The notes: generated from the sequence alone by a model not told the origin. DNA of 64,000 bases from Gnetum montanum (GCA_015680685.1 MNCI01014915.1:301103-365102), one strand, 5' to 3'. Positions 34,924-47,479 are shown, numbered from the stretch's first letter. Numbers and translations: made by a program.

Positions 34924-35916
34924 TGATGAGCGGTGAGGTACCCCTACACTCAACCATATGAATACGAGCGTTCATGCATGATTTGGTTGAATTCCAAGGA
35001 CTAAGTACTTATGGACCCTTGTGAAACAAGGACGGGTTGGTTGATCATTATATTCCCAAGCTTACCTATATGTCACGATTGTATGGTTAAGTAAGCTTGA
35101 GGCATATGATTTTTATAGCTTTTATGTTTTTATGCCCTATGCTAGTAGGGAAGGAGAGAGGTAACTAAGTGACTAATTTAACTTAACTACTCATTAAATA
35201 AGCTCTAACTAATCCTAACACCAGCATCTATTCCCACTTGCTGTACACATCCTGAACAAGTGCAACATTGCTGGGATTACCAAACGCTAATCATTACTGT
35301 GTTACCAAGCATTACATGCATGCTTGAAGTGGTCGTGCTTGTGTAATTTAATGATTTTCTTAATTTATCAAAATTAATTTCTATGCTAATAAAATAAATG
35401 TAAAGTGCATAAAATAAAATAAAATAAAATAAATGCATAAGAAAATAAAATAAAAGAAATGTGTAAGAAAAAAGATCTCAAGTGCTACAAGGATGAATCA
35501 AAGAGCTCATCTTTATTGTTGTACACAAGGTGTGCTTAGGTACATAATGCTCAAATAAATATCCATCCACACTTAGACCTTCTACTATGGGTGCTTAGAA
35601 AATACTCTAACTTTCAAACAGATTACAAGAGTTTCACTACTTGACTGCTAAAAGACATCCCCCCCAATTGTGCGCCTGGGCATTATATTTATAGGCTTGG
35701 GGGAAACTACTCTAATAATTAGAGTAACCATTCTAATAATTAGAATAACTGCTAGAGTAACTACTAGAGTAACCACTCTAATAATTACAATAACTACTAG
35801 AGTAACCGCTCTAATAATTAGAATAACTGCTAGAGTAACCGCTAGAGTAACCACTGTAATAATTAGAATAACTACTAGAGTAACCACTCTAATAATTAGA
35901 GTAACTTCTCTCATCA
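34924..35916 (-). mobile_element. S4: solo LTR with TAATAATTAGAG repeats
   Basis: 993 bp. On the plus strand it begins TGATGAGCGGTGAGG and ends CTCTCATCA. The flanks are TTTTT (34919-34923) and TTCTT (35917-35921), a target duplication with one change. A TATA box (plus ATTATATTTATAGG) lies at about 35682-35695. The U3 beyond it is filled with CTCTAATAATTAGAGTAAC-type repeats. Open frames seen on both strands there are artefacts of the repeat. Confidence 0.9.
35709..35906. repeat. Palindromic tandem repeat in S4 U3
   Basis: About ten units of roughly 20 bases, the longest form ACTCTAATAATTAGAGT, a perfect 17-base palindrome around the central base. They alternate with (A/G)CTAGAGTAAC half units. 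They fill the interval between the LTR end and the TATA box, where S1-S3 have GATATCGCG repeats. Confidence 0.92.
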
Positions 35917-36589
35917 TTCTTCAACAAAAAATCATTAATATGATGATACCAAGATTTTGTAGCTTGCCTTAGGCTATTCAAAGGTTTGTGCAACCTACAA
36001 ATTTTGGTCTTGCCCTGTTACTTTAAAACCTTTAAGCTAAAAAATATTACTTGCTTATTATAATGTATCATTTAAAAATGTAGAATTAGCATCAATTTGA
36101 CATACCTCTATGAGTAATAAAGGAGACCACAAGTTTGATGATCTCAAAATAGGTGACTATTATAAAACTTTCAACATAATCAATGTGCTTTTTCTCTTGG
36201 GAACCTCTAGCAATAAGCCTTATATTAGGAGTGATAATTTCACAGTGGTACACAAGGTCCAAGATGTGTATAGATGATTAAGAAATGGATACTCATCTCA
36301 CTAACTTGATTGAATTTTATTTTGAAAACCTAATTACTATTAATGATTTTCTTCCCTTATGGCTTGTCCACCAACTTTTATGTCTGATTTTTTTGAATTG
36401 CATTCATTTTCTTTACCATTGCCTCCTATACTTTGAATTTAAGAACCTCATTTACATTTGTAAGCTTATGAGAGAGGATTGAGTAACACATATGTGTAAT
36501 GGATTGATTTCCTATGATTATTTTATTAAATTCTCTTTCCAACATTTGGTTTGATGGATGGTCCCTAATCATCGAAAGCTTAGAAGTAT

Positions 36590-37520
36590 TGATGAGCGAT
36601 GGGTACCCCCTACACCCAACCATATGAATCAAAAGCATTCATGCACAATCTAGTCAAATTTCGTGGATGGGACTAGTTGTGGCATCTAGATCATTATGCC
36701 TTGATCGTAGTTTACTATTTTCCCACTTGGACTAGTGGTAGATTTGTCATGTATGGTTTAGTCCAGAGTGAGGTATATGATTCTTGATGTTGTTTCAGCC
36801 TTATGCTACTCCTAATGATAATAAATAAATTAATTATTTAAACTAATTAACAATGGAAAGAAAATTCTAAACTAGCCTATAGGCCATGAGTGTCCATTCC
36901 GAGCTTGTCATACACATCCTGAACCCATGTATCCACTACCAGGATTACCAAGCATTATGCTACTAGGTGAACCAGGCAATAATGCTGTTGGGATTACTAA
37001 GTGAATACGTGTTTATGTTCAAAATTGGTCACACTCATTACATTGATTGATTAATATGCATGAAAACATAAATATAAATCAAGTACTTGGAATATAAATG
37101 CATTAAAAGTAAATTTAGACTAAGTTAAAGTGTTGCAATGAATAAGAATCAATCTTGATCTTATTGTCATTCGTGGAATATGTCTAAGTAGATTGCCACT
37201 TGAATAATATGTAAAACTGACTTAGATCCACATTGCAAGAACACATTGATTATTTTTTAAAACTATGGAATAAAATTACAAGAGTTTGGATACCCTATTG
37301 ATAAAAGAATGCTAATACGTGGTGGGAGCACACATATTTATAGGCAAAAATAGATACTATGTTGATGGGGCCCTATTAACGCATCATTGCATACGTCGAT
37401 GGGGCCACATCAATAGGGGCACGTTGACGTGGTTGCATCAATGTAACTACATCAAGGAAATTGCATCAAGGCAGCTACATTGACATGATCTCATTGATGT
37501 AGCCAATTAATAATTCATCA
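36590..37520 (-). mobile_element. S5: solo LTR with CATCAATG-type repeats
   Basis: 931 bp, flanked by AGTAT (36585-36589 and 37521-37525). It begins TGATGAGCGATGG and ends AATTCATCA (plus strand). The TATA box (plus CATATTTATAGG) is at 37333-37344. U3 contains TTGATGGGGCC, GTCGATGGGGCC, GCATCAATGTAACTACATC and similar repeats. Confidence 0.93.
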
Positions 37521-38150
37521 AGTATATTTCTACTTTTTTGAACAATTTATTTTATGAAATTCTTGAAATTCAAACTTAGTTTCATAAAAATGACATTTGT
37601 AAAGTAATATTACTCTATATTTATAGAATCAAAACACTTGTATCAATTAGTCTTTGAATCATAACAATAAAATATGCATCTCTTTCCTTTATCTTCTAGT
37701 TTATCAATCAAATTATTTGGTAATTTCAAATAACAAATACAATTAAATTTTTTTAAGTGTGACAAGTTGGAAGGCTTACCATAAAGTAATTGATATGGAG
37801 TTTCATCTTGATTTAAATTGGTGATCAACCTATCCAAAAAATATGTAGCTATGCAAATGATCTCATGTCAATATTTATTGGCTATTGATAAGTGCTTCAA
37901 CTAGCACCTTACCATTTCTTATGTGATATTAATATTTATTTTTGTAATATTGTTCCTTTGTGGAGCATGTCCATATTTTGTTTATTTATCAATGTCATTT
38001 TGTACACAATAGTCATGAAATTCATTACTAAAAAATTTACCATCATGATCAAACCTATTACTTTTCTTTTAAATTCAAGCCTAATGTCAAAAAATTTCTA
38101 AAATCCCATAAAGTTGGTAAATACCTCATCCTTGGAATCTAAAACATAAG
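37521..38150 (-). pseudogene. A integrase (broken)
   Basis: Copia integrase. Near 37980-38060 the minus strand reads FDHDGKFFSNEFHDYCVQN, the SDNGGEF block with its catalytic Asp position. The PQxN...E block follows near 37935-37960. The open C-terminal piece 37643-37837 contains QDETPYQLLYGKPSNLSHLK and IDKLEDKGKRCIFY, both typical of copia integrase C-termini. Stops separate the parts. The N-terminal zinc domain is not clear. Confidence 0.85.
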
Positions 38151-38159
38151 ATGAAGCAT

Positions 38160-38360
38160 TCAAGTGATCTCCACCTTGCTTTGAGGTGTCTTGTATGATA
38201 ATGTTTTCATGTTATATAAATACTTTTCTACAAACACATTTCTTTATAATGGTCATACTTATTACAAAATTTGAATCATGGGACTAATGATATGGTACAT
38301 TTTGATATCCTATTGGTTGGAAATGAGGCCTTCCTTCTCTAGAATCTAGTCTGCCTCTTC
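38160..38360 (-). pseudogene. gag: A gag C-terminal part
   Basis: Minus-strand reading across the G2 insertion joins a GRRFGRGRL-type basic block on both sides of the CAAAA duplication (38361-38365 and 51442-51446). This is the basic tail of copia gag. It shows that G2 landed inside gag. Confidence 0.65.
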
Positions 38361-38365
38361 CAAAA

Positions 38366-39260
38366 TGATGAGTGGCGAGTAAACCCTACATCCAACCATA
38401 CGAATCACTAAGCATTCATGTGTAATTTGGTTGAATTTCATGGACTTATAGCCTTCTAAGTATACTGGTCTCTAAGAAGGAAAATAACCGTTGCAATTGT
38501 TGTCTTCCCAATTACACTTGTGAAATGCAAAGATATGGTTAATTGCAAATGAGGCATATGATTTTGTCATTTTTTATATTTTATGTTCTAATTTGCCTAA
38601 GAATAAAGAATAGAAAATTAAAGATATTTAATTGCTAATTTAATTTAACTAGATAATATTTAACTAATCCTAGCATAAGAATCTATTCCCCCTTGCCATA
38701 CACATCCTGAACACATTTAATGCTACTGGGTTATCAAATGTTAAGAGTTATTGGGATTAGCAAGTGCTAAGCATATGCTTGAAGTGGTTGTACTTATGTG
38801 CTTAATTTATCATTATTTAATCTATCTTAATTAATTAATTATTTAATTATTTAATTACTTAAAGCATTAAAGAAAATTGCATAAAATACTAAATGCATGA
38901 AGGAAATAATTAATCTATTTCAAAGTGCTACAAGGTTTATTAGAAAGCTCATCTTTATTGCTAAACACAGTGTCATGCTTAGGTATAATAGTGCTTGAAT
39001 AAAGATTTGTACACTCTTTGACTCCTATTGTGGGCATTTAAAAAATATTCTAAGTTTCAAACAAGAAAACTACAAGAGCTCTGCTACAACTATGAGACTT
39101 ATGCCATAAATTTAGTTTGTAAGTGTGTATTTATAGGCAAAAACAGACATTACATCAACATGGTCACATCAATGCATCAAATCCCATGTCTACACAGCTG
39201 CATCGACAAGGTCTCATCAACGAGGTCATATCAATGAGGCCTCATCGAAGAGACTCATCA
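38366..39260 (-). repeat. G2 3' LTR
   Basis: 895 bp. TATA box (plus GTATTTATAGGC) at 39127-39138. U3 (39139-39260) holds CATCAATG/CATCGACA/CATCAACGAGG-type repeats, shared in kind with S5. Confidence 0.93.
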
Positions 39261-39509
39261 TATCTTCATGATTGAATGAAAACTCATCCTTGAGCAAAAA
39301 ACAAAAGGAGGAACAATTTTCTTATAAAATATTTGGAAAGGTATGGGATTATTGATACACAAAGCAACACATGAACAACACAACAAAGACTAAGTGCCCA
39401 AGTGTACAGTTATAACAATTACAAAACTCAGTGTTCATGACAACAAAATTGAATACCAAGATAAAAATGAAAAACATAAACTTCTTTAATGGTATGAAGA
39501 TGATTGAGA

Positions 39510-42375
39510 AGCTCAAATAGTCCTAGGTGGTAGAGGTTCTTGGAGCTTCAAAGAACCTTCACATACTTTAGATGCATGTGGTGGTTGAGGCAATTGTGGT
39601 TGACTTGTGACTGTTGCAATTTCTAGTGAAAGATGGAAGGCATCTAACAGTGCCTTCATCTTCTCTTTCTTACCCCTAGGATCATGCATGGTCCACACAA
39701 CATCACCAATGTGGACTGACATGGGAACATCCCAAGGATAGGGCATTGCCAAGAACAGCTTCTTTATGTTGACAAAGCAAGCAGCAAAAAGTTTGCATTC
39801 AACATTAAACGCCTTGATAGCATTCTGCAACTTCTAGTGGTCATTCATCCTTTTGGTCAGGTTCTTAATCGTTGATCTTTGATCAAAGAATCATGCCTTG
39901 AGAACCTCAAGTTTAGCATTAGCAATCTCGAGCTTTTGCTTAGTCTATTTATGGTTTTTGAACTCTACCTTGTATAACAAATACAAGTTTGCCACTTGCT
40001 TCTCCAATTGTGACCATGATCATCCAATAGTTATCTTTGCTAGGTTTGCATAACAAAGATCGGCAAGCTCCATATACTTTATCAACTCCTTGATCTGCAA
40101 CTCTTTCATGCACATTTTTGCTCTATTTTAGTCATTAAGCGTATCAAAGATCAGCTTCCAGACATCACCTCCTTCGTTAAGCTACTAGAGGGCCGCATTA
40201 ACGTTTACCTTTAACATCTAGACGTGTTTTTCATTGATTTCTTTTTGTAGACTGACTTGATCTTTGTAGTGATTTTTGACTCTCTCAAATTTGAGAACCT
40301 CATTTTTCCAAGTAGCTATCTCTATCACATATTTTTGGTGAAGAGCTCAAACTTCCTCCATAGAGATATTTTTTTTCAGGTACCAATATCCATAGTTTAG
40401 TATTCATTCTAGCTAGCTGCTCCTACTATTGATGGATGAACTCTACCATCTACTCCTTTTGCACATCAACATTCCATATGTAGTGATTCTTTACAGTCGG
40501 AATCGCATTCTCGTGGTGATTCTGGTCTAAGTCCTTTTGGATATTATGAATTATGGCATTGGCCAAGGACTAATCAAACATTGTTATTTCCTTAGCACCC
40601 TTAACCTTTTTGAGATTATCTAGAAGCTAGTTAAAAGCATCATCATGTATCAATGCAAGGTTGAGAAACACAGGATCAACAAGATGGGCTCTTAATTCAG
40701 CAACCTTTGTAGCCAAGTGTTGTATTTGTGCTTAGGCTGTTTTGAGTTGTTTCTCCAATATAATGCACTTATCCTTTGCTTCTAGAAGCTCTAATTGTGT
40801 TGCAGTGGTTGTATCTAGAAGATTGAAGATATTCAAAATCAATTGCCTAATTCCCACCAATCAGTCTAGCAACTCTTTGTGTTGGGATATGCTTAATCTA
40901 TTGCTAACTATTCCTATGGGTGTCTACACATCTATGAGTTTAGAAACATCTTGTAAAGACATTGTAGGTACATTCAATGCTTTAGTAATTCTATTAGCAA
41001 CCACCTATGCTATTGCCTCCTATCCATGGTTCTACATCACTAAAAAAATTACCTTCTGGCCCTCCTCTAGATACATCAAAAAGTAGTGGCATTTCCAAAG
41101 ATTTCTAAGAATTTCTACTATTGCAAGAGAGATAATATTACCTTTTGGGCATCAAGATTCAAATTCATGAGTAGCTACATTCTTTGGGTTGAGAAAATTA
41201 GCCTACCTCCCTCCATTTAACTAATGGTTTGAGCCACTTCATTGAGTTGACTCATCATTGGACAATACACAGATGAGTCACGACTACTCATGCCTATTCG
41301 TTGCTCTTACTCTCATAAGGGCTACTCTTGGATCTTGTGCATGTGCTTAGAGGTAGCATGGGCCTTCGACATTGTTTTATGAGTGGGTGGTGAAGGTGAT
41401 GATTGTTTCTCCTCTTCTTTGATCATGGGAGGGATCTTATCCTTCATCATTTCAATCCATGAGGCAATAGGAACATGCCTGATTATGTCAGTAGCATAGT
41501 AGGCTATCCCTGCCCTTTTGCATAATTTTTAGATGAGGCAAGGAAAGGGCAAGTGCTTTCTTCCATGTTTGTTCTTATTAAGTCACTTATCTATCTTTAG
41601 ATAGATTAGCTATGGAAGTTTCATAGGGAATTTCCTACTTAGAGTAGCACATGCACAAGTGGAGAAAGAAGTCACCTTGTTGAGTCTCACCATCAAATTG
41701 AGGTGATAGGCTACTATATTGAAATATGCATGCTTCACTAAGGTAAGTGCACCATACTCCTAGTGGTTCACTCCATAACACCACTAGGTCCACTTCTTCT
41801 TTACCTTTGGATTTGCTTGTGTGAAGATCTCTGCCAAATTTATTCCAGTATTAGTCAACCCAAGGGCCTATGCAATGGCCTCCACCAAGTAGGACACTTA
41901 AATATCCTTGATCTTTATAGTGGCTCCTACTTGCCCTACCATTCTAGAAGAGATATATCTCTCCCATGTACCATTTTCCACTAGAAGTGATGATTGGCCA
42001 CATGGAATAGTTCTACCATTGTGTCTTGAATTCTACTAGAGCATGCTCTAAGAATGGTCCAAAGTTTAATTCTTGAAGAGCTAAATGTTGGATTTCATGA
42101 GGCTTTATCTAATCAAGGCAAGATTGAGTCAATATGACCTTAAGTCTTAGCACTGACGTGGTGCCTCATCTTGATGGGATTTTTTAGTTACAGTCGCTTC
42201 TTCAAGAATCTATTGAACAAATTCCAATTCAGGCTCTCCTTGAAGAGATTTTGTTGCATGAGTTTCTACTACCTGTTCTTGGGCTTGTCCTTGCTGATCT
42301 CTTCTAGCTCTAGGTTGTTTTTCCCTTGATTAGAATGGTCATTCTTCTTATGAGCATTTTGGTCTAGGTGCCATT
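39510..42375 (-). pseudogene. G2 extra ORF downstream of integrase (ORF3), broken
   Basis: A reading frame of about 950 codons in the element's orientation, starting at ATG 42375 (MAPRPKCS) and ending at TGA 39510 (LQEPLPPRTI). Most interruptions are TAG for CAG or TGA for CGA, plus several frameshifts (near 42180, 41950, 41080 and at the T8 run near 40370). Middle part (about 41900-41450): a block ending in HLPFPCLI..LCKRAGIAYYA, which resembles the ...LYFPSLITxLCxxAGV signature of the 'putative plant transposon protein' family. The second half (about 41000-39830) is long, charged, rich in Gln/Leu/Lys and looks helical or coiled-coil, with a DVVWTMHDPRGKKEKMKALL block near 39690. No membrane segment was seen, so env is unlikely. 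Function unknown. G1 and G3 lack it. Confidence 0.75.
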
Positions 42376-42822
42376 TGTAATCACAACATGACCAAGGATT
42401 AGCACTTAATGTGTAACTTTGAAACATTTGGAATACCTAATCTCTTAGGGTAGTTACACTTGGCTAAGTTATGATCATGGCTAGTTTGGTTACTTTAATA
42501 TTATTTTATTATTACTTGATTAGATAGGTTACTAAAGTGAGTTGGAAATGTTTAACTCTCATTACTTAGTATTTTAATATTATAGATTCATTAAATCCAT
42601 GGAGGAGTTAGAAAATTTTCAAAAAATTTGGTCATTGAAAACCTAAGATTTGTGGGCCCCACGATGTAGAGCATACTTTCAAAAGTTATAGGACTAAAGA
42701 ATAGAATGAATTGGACAAACAATTTGAAAGTTATGAGCTCTAAAAGATTGCAAAAACTCCCTTTACATTTGAAGAAAATGGCAAAAAAAGAAAAAAAAAC
42801 AAATTCCTAAGTGGTGGGTGCT

Positions 42823-42835
42823 ATATATAGGATTT
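42823..42835 (-). promoter_or_regulatory. TATA-like sequence upstream of G2 ORF3
   Basis: The minus strand reads CCTATATATAGCA about 450 bases before the ORF3 start, within sequence that G1 does not share. It could serve an internal transcript for ORF3. No other promoter element is claimed. Confidence 0.4.
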
Positions 42836-44720
42836 CTTCCATGCATCAACTAGGCCTCATCAACAAGGCCTAGTTGACATGGCTATTGACCATAGTTGAC
42901 AAAGTCAAAATTCAAAAAATACAAGAAGTTTTTGAGTGAAATTGAAATCAAATGAAAGCCCAAGAAACCAATAACATAATGAGATGTATGAAGAGGACTT
43001 GATATTTCACAAAATATGGAGATTGATTAAAGAAATTCCTCAAGGAGCACCTAGTCAGATGCAACCGATGGAAAATGCAAAATATTTGATTGTCAAAATG
43101 CCTAAGAATAAGAAACTTAACTAACCCAACCAAGAGACATGCAAGTGGATCCTTCCCATAGTAGGCTCATGCCATTTTTACCCTTGCATAACTTTAACTA
43201 AGGAGCCTATGGGTTCCACAGTTGATTAATGGTTATGAAAAGTTAAGGACTGAATTTGGAAGAATCCATTTAAGAATTTTAACAAATGAAACTAAGACAT
43301 TGAGCAAAACATGAAAATTAGTAGTGAGATGAGTTATGGAAAGCATTGATGGATGAGAGAGGAAGTGAAATAGAATTCCTAATCATGGTCATATGAAGTC
43401 CCTTATGGATTTTATGGTTAAATAACCTAATAAGGTTCATCTTTAGTCTAGATCAAAACCAACGACTTTCAATGACTTCACATTGCTTCTCTAAGACTAG
43501 ACCACCCCCTCAAAACATAATAATGCTCTCATATATCAATCACCATTCCTTATTAGAGACAAAAAGAGAAGTAGGAAGTGAGAAAGTGCCTTAGTTAGAG
43601 GGGACCTTCAGGCATGGGTAACATGTCTTTCTAGTCCAATAACCAATGCTTATAGCCAATTATTTTCTCTAAGGAGTTTCTTTGAATTCCCATCATGTTT
43701 TTCTTAAATGTTTTTATGGATTTTTGGATGGAAACCACACAATGCAAAGGCTTATTCAACTTCCTATTATTGGTCAACAAGGAATGGTAAGAAATCCATA
43801 AAAACACTCATGCACTCAAGTGAGTAGAAAGGCACAAAGAGTATTTAGTCCCCTTGAAGTCACACCCTTTTCAAACCTTTGAATCCTTCCTAATTTTGAA
43901 AACTACCAAGGTCACAAGTTTTGTTAAAGTTTCATTAATGGACATGGAACCTCATATTTCCAAAACAAGGAAAATTGTAAAGTTTTTGGATGGGTGGATG
44001 ACATGGACTCATTGGCTATTTTATGAAAACGAAACTTTGTCTTAGTCATTAGTCATAAAAATTCAAAAATAGAAACCAAAGATTAGTAATAAAAAACTAC
44101 AACATCACCATTTGTAAACAACTATAACATCATTGTGTCTTGTTGGCAACAATGCAATTTTATTAGAAAACAAGGAAAATTCACACCAAAATAAAAGAAA
44201 ATATAAAAGAAATTGTAAAATATTCAAGAAAAATAAAGCATACTAATGATGTTGTAAAATAAAAATTTGGAAAAATAACAAGTGTAAAACAAAATGGTAT
44301 AAAAACAAAGTGTAAAAAAAAAAGGTGTAAAACAAAAGAGCCATTTTAATGATTAGTATGAATGACCATCTCCCCCAAAATTGAGTTAGGAAGAGATCTA
44401 AAAAATTGAGTGAGGTTGTCAATTTAAGGAGGCATTGATTTCACTAGCTTACTTGGGCTCATGAAAAGGTTTTAGTTATTGCATGTTGACTAGCTATTTC
44501 TTGGTTGGGCTCTTAGGTTTGTAGATCAACATGACACAAGAAGGAAAGGTTTCATAAATGATGTAAGGCCCTTTCCACAATGTTTGGAACTTAGTTCAAT
44601 GAGGTACATGTGTGGGTTTCCTATAGAGGACCTTATCTCTAGGTTGCAATTTTACCTTCCGTATTCTAAGGTCATGGTGTTTTTTATTAAATGCCTTGTG
44701 CACTTTATTCATGGATAAGG
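42836..44720 (-). other. G2 3' untranslated region after integrase
   Basis: Collinear with the 3' UTR of G1 and G3: GGGGGAGATGG-like segment at about 44365-44380, the A/T-rich tract at 44160-44340, then blocks shared with G1 8990-9960 (for example the repeated ACCACACAATGCAAAGG region near 43735). Similarity to G1 stops near 43070, where the ORF3-bearing segment begins. It also has a short minus-strand palindrome-like block (GTTGATGAGGCCTAGTTGAT near 42845). Confidence 0.65.
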
Positions 44721-45640
44721 ATACCAATCAATTTTCATCTAGCATGTTGAGGTTGATCAATCTCTCTTTTTGTGCTAGGTTGAGGTCAAGATCTAGATCA
44801 CAGGTTGTTAAAAGTGTACAAAGCTTGAATTCAATTGGAAGAGTTGGTAATTTTCTGTACACCAACTCATAGTGAAAGTAGCCTTTAGTGAGTTTCCATG
44901 TGAAGTGGTAGGCCTAAAAGGCATTGTTCAATTTTGTGCTCTAGTCTCTTCTATATTTGCTAATTATTCAGGTTAAGATCTTAATGATCTCCCTATTGGT
45001 AACATCTGCTTGACTATTGGCTTGGCGGTGGTAGGGTGTTGTTTGTGTATGTTCAACCCCTAAGTGTTGCATGAGCTTACAAAACGTAGCACCTATAAAA
45101 TGAGTACCATTCTCAAAAATTAGTACATGTGGTACTCCAAACCTATTTATAACATTCTATTCTATAAATCATGTAGCAGTGGAAGATGTATAGTTGGTGA
45201 CGGCTGCTGTTTCTACCCATTTGGTACAATAGTTAACAACGACTATTATGTACACATTTTCATTTGACATGGGCATGATGGGGTCCATGAAGTCTATTCC
45301 CCATATGTCAAAGGGCTTTAGTAGTTAGATCAACTATTGAAATCTCTCCATTCGAGTGATCATCCCACTATCTTGTTGACAATGTTCACAAGAGTGGATG
45401 AATTGGTGTGTCTCTAACGATTATTGGCTAGTAATACCTTACCATAAGGATCTTACTAGTCATATTTCTTCCTACTAGTGGCCCCCACAAGGACCCTCAT
45501 AAGCATCTTGGAGAATATGTAGTTGAGTAGCATCTGGAACACACCAATGAACCAGGCCATTAGCACACACCTTGTAAAGGTGTTTCTTAATCCCCATGAA
45601 GTGTTTGACCTAATGAAGAAATTGTTGTTTCTTCCAGAAG
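44720..45640 (-). pseudogene. G2 integrase (broken)
   Basis: Zinc-binding segment with LQDAYEGPCGG near 45480-45515 and HSCEHCQQDSG near 45360-45395. Core start near 45290-45310 with DFMDPIMPMSN. Second block FENGTHF near 45100-45125, where the family has SDxGTHF. Third block NSQADVTNREI near 44985-45020, where the usual Glu is Asp. Then a connection ending in the WKLTKGY...LVYRKLPTLPI block. Stops are mostly TAG or TAA. Confidence 0.85.
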
Positions 45641-45799
45641 TCTAGGTCTCTTGGAATCTCTTGAGTGAGAAGATAAGTGAGGATGCCATTGTACCATTTT
45701 GGTTTAGCAGGCACTTGTTCATTTACTACACCAGTAAAGAGGAGTTCATCAAAAAATTGATCAGAAAGTGGGATTTTCTCCTCTTTGTTGTTCCATCAT

Positions 45800-46300
45800 A
45801 ACTAAGACAAGTAATCAGTGATCACATTTTTAGTTCCTTTTCAATCTAACATTATGAGATCAAACTCCTTGAAGATCACTAGCCATCATATGACATGGGG
45901 GATCACCATTGGCTTGTTCATGAGGAAGCAAATGACACTATGGTCTATGTGCACAAAGACCTTCTATCCAAGCACATAGTGCTTGAATTTCTCCAAGGCA
46001 TACACCATTGCCATCAACACTTTTTCTATTGTGGTGTAGTTGAGTTGTGTACCCACAATGCTTCGACTTACGTAGTAGATATAGTAAGGACATTTTTGAT
46101 CATCCAACTATGTAAGCATAGCTTCCAAGGCATAGTTTGATGCATCTGTCATGATGTGAAATAATCTAGACTAGTCTAGTGCTCATAGAATTGGAGTTTC
46201 TACAAGCTTCTCCTTAAGCTGCTAGGATGTATTTTCACATTCCTTGGTCCACATGAATGGAGCATCTTTCTTTGTGAGCTTGACCAAAACTTTAGTAATC
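45800..46300 (-). pseudogene. G2 RNase H (broken)
   Basis: Minus-strand reading shows an ILTDAS-like start (MTDASNYALEAMLTQ near 46125-46165), then ALEKFKHYVLG near 45975-46005, then VFVHIDHSVICFLMNKPMV, the segment that G1 has right after its N. This element thus shows what is missing in G1. Confidence 0.82.
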
Positions 46301-47130
46301 TTAAAGAAATTCTCTTTGAATCACCAGTAGTAGCCAGTGTGTCCAAAAAATGACTAGACATCTTTAATGATTTTTAGTTGGCAAGTTATTCCTTGGGTGA
46401 CCCTAATATTTTCAAGGTCCATCTCAATCCCTTCTTGAGAAATTCTATGCCCAAGCACAATGCCCTCCTAGACCATTAGATGGCTTTTTTGCTAATTAAG
46501 TCGAAGCTTGGTCTTCACACACCTTTTAAGAACTTGATCAAGGTAGTCCAAGTCTTGCTCAAATGTAGCAACATAGGTGGAGAAGTCATCCATGAAGACT
46601 ACCACCCCACTACCAATCTATTGCTAAAAAATTCTCAAGAGCAAGCATTGGAAAGTTTTAAGGGAATTGCACAGACCAAAGGGCATCTTACAATATGCAA
46701 AAGTTCCCCCAGTGACTTGTGAATGTTATTTTTTCTTGATCCTTGAGTGTGATCTAAATTTATTTATAGCCACTATAACCATCTAGAAAGCTATAATAGT
46801 AATGCCTAGAAATAGTTTCCAACACCTAGTCCATAAATGACAATGAGAAATGATCTTTGAACATCATCATGTTCAACAACCTAAAATCAATACAAATCCA
46901 CCACTTTCCACCTTTCTTTGACATAATTATAAGTAGGCTACCCCACCCACTATCTACAATTAAATAAATGAGCCCCACCTTGAGGATTTATTCAATTTTC
47001 TCTTTGATTATTTGCTTTAATATGGGATTCAATCATTGTTGTGGCTACCTATTTGGCTTCATGGTTGAATCAATATAGATGTCATGCTTGCATATCTGAG
47101 GATCAATTCTTATGAGTTCAGGATATGAAC
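46300..47130 (-). pseudogene. G2 reverse transcriptase (broken)
   Basis: Gypsy RT, collinear with that of G1: a block corresponding to KVGLIYLI near 46970, the conserved FLDGYSGYN-like block near 46770, FAYCKMPFGLCN near 46670-46705, and the catalytic FMDDF at 46583-46597. The thumb ends at about 46310. Several TAG codons are present. Confidence 0.85.
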
Positions 47131-47479
47131 AAGCAAAGGTTGTTGGGCATTTGTTAATCACCTTCAATCACATACTTTTTCTTCTCAGTACTAAGGTTGG
47201 CATTGATTATCATTGGCTTATCATTTTTTAGAAATGCATATTCTATGCTAGTAGGTACAGTTTTCAACTCTAAGGGCTCCTGTTTAAAATTATTAGGGAT
47301 TTCCAACTTTCCCCAATTAGTATCATCAAGTTGATCATCAGAGAGGTGGTGATAACCTTACTCTAGTTCATCCATGTCTTCAACATAGGCATAAATTAGG
47401 CTCTTAGTAGGTTTATTGCAAAGTGTGCTACTTTTAGAATCAACTAGTAGCCACTAGGTATCCTCCTATTTTGTGGCTA

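Larger units (their letters stand above)
34450..36584 (-). pseudogene. A reverse transcriptase, split by solo LTR S4
   Basis: Copia RT. Upstream of S4 the block CRLHKPLNSLRQATKSWYHH, the family's ...LYGLKQAxRxWY motif, is at about 35930-35995. Downstream of S4 lies IFLYVDDFF, the catalytic YVDD, at about 34829-34856. The rest towards 34450 shows the RT/RNase H connection with stops. The 36000-36584 part is poorly readable and includes the fingers region. Confidence 0.82.

Noticed and set aside
35709-35906. CRISPR-like regularly spaced repeats
   Set aside because: Units are contiguous and palindromic without unique spacers, and lie within a plant LTR.
35648-35972. Overlapping open frames of 89 and 100 codons on both strands with repeated Thr/Ile/Arg/Val
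   Set aside because: They are translations of the palindromic repeat in the S4 U3, not proteins.
39510-42375. Reading ORF3 of G2 as an env gene
   Set aside because: Position fits, but no signal peptide, no transmembrane segment and no Cys-rich ectodomain are visible; the coiled-coil half and the plant-transposon-like block argue against it.
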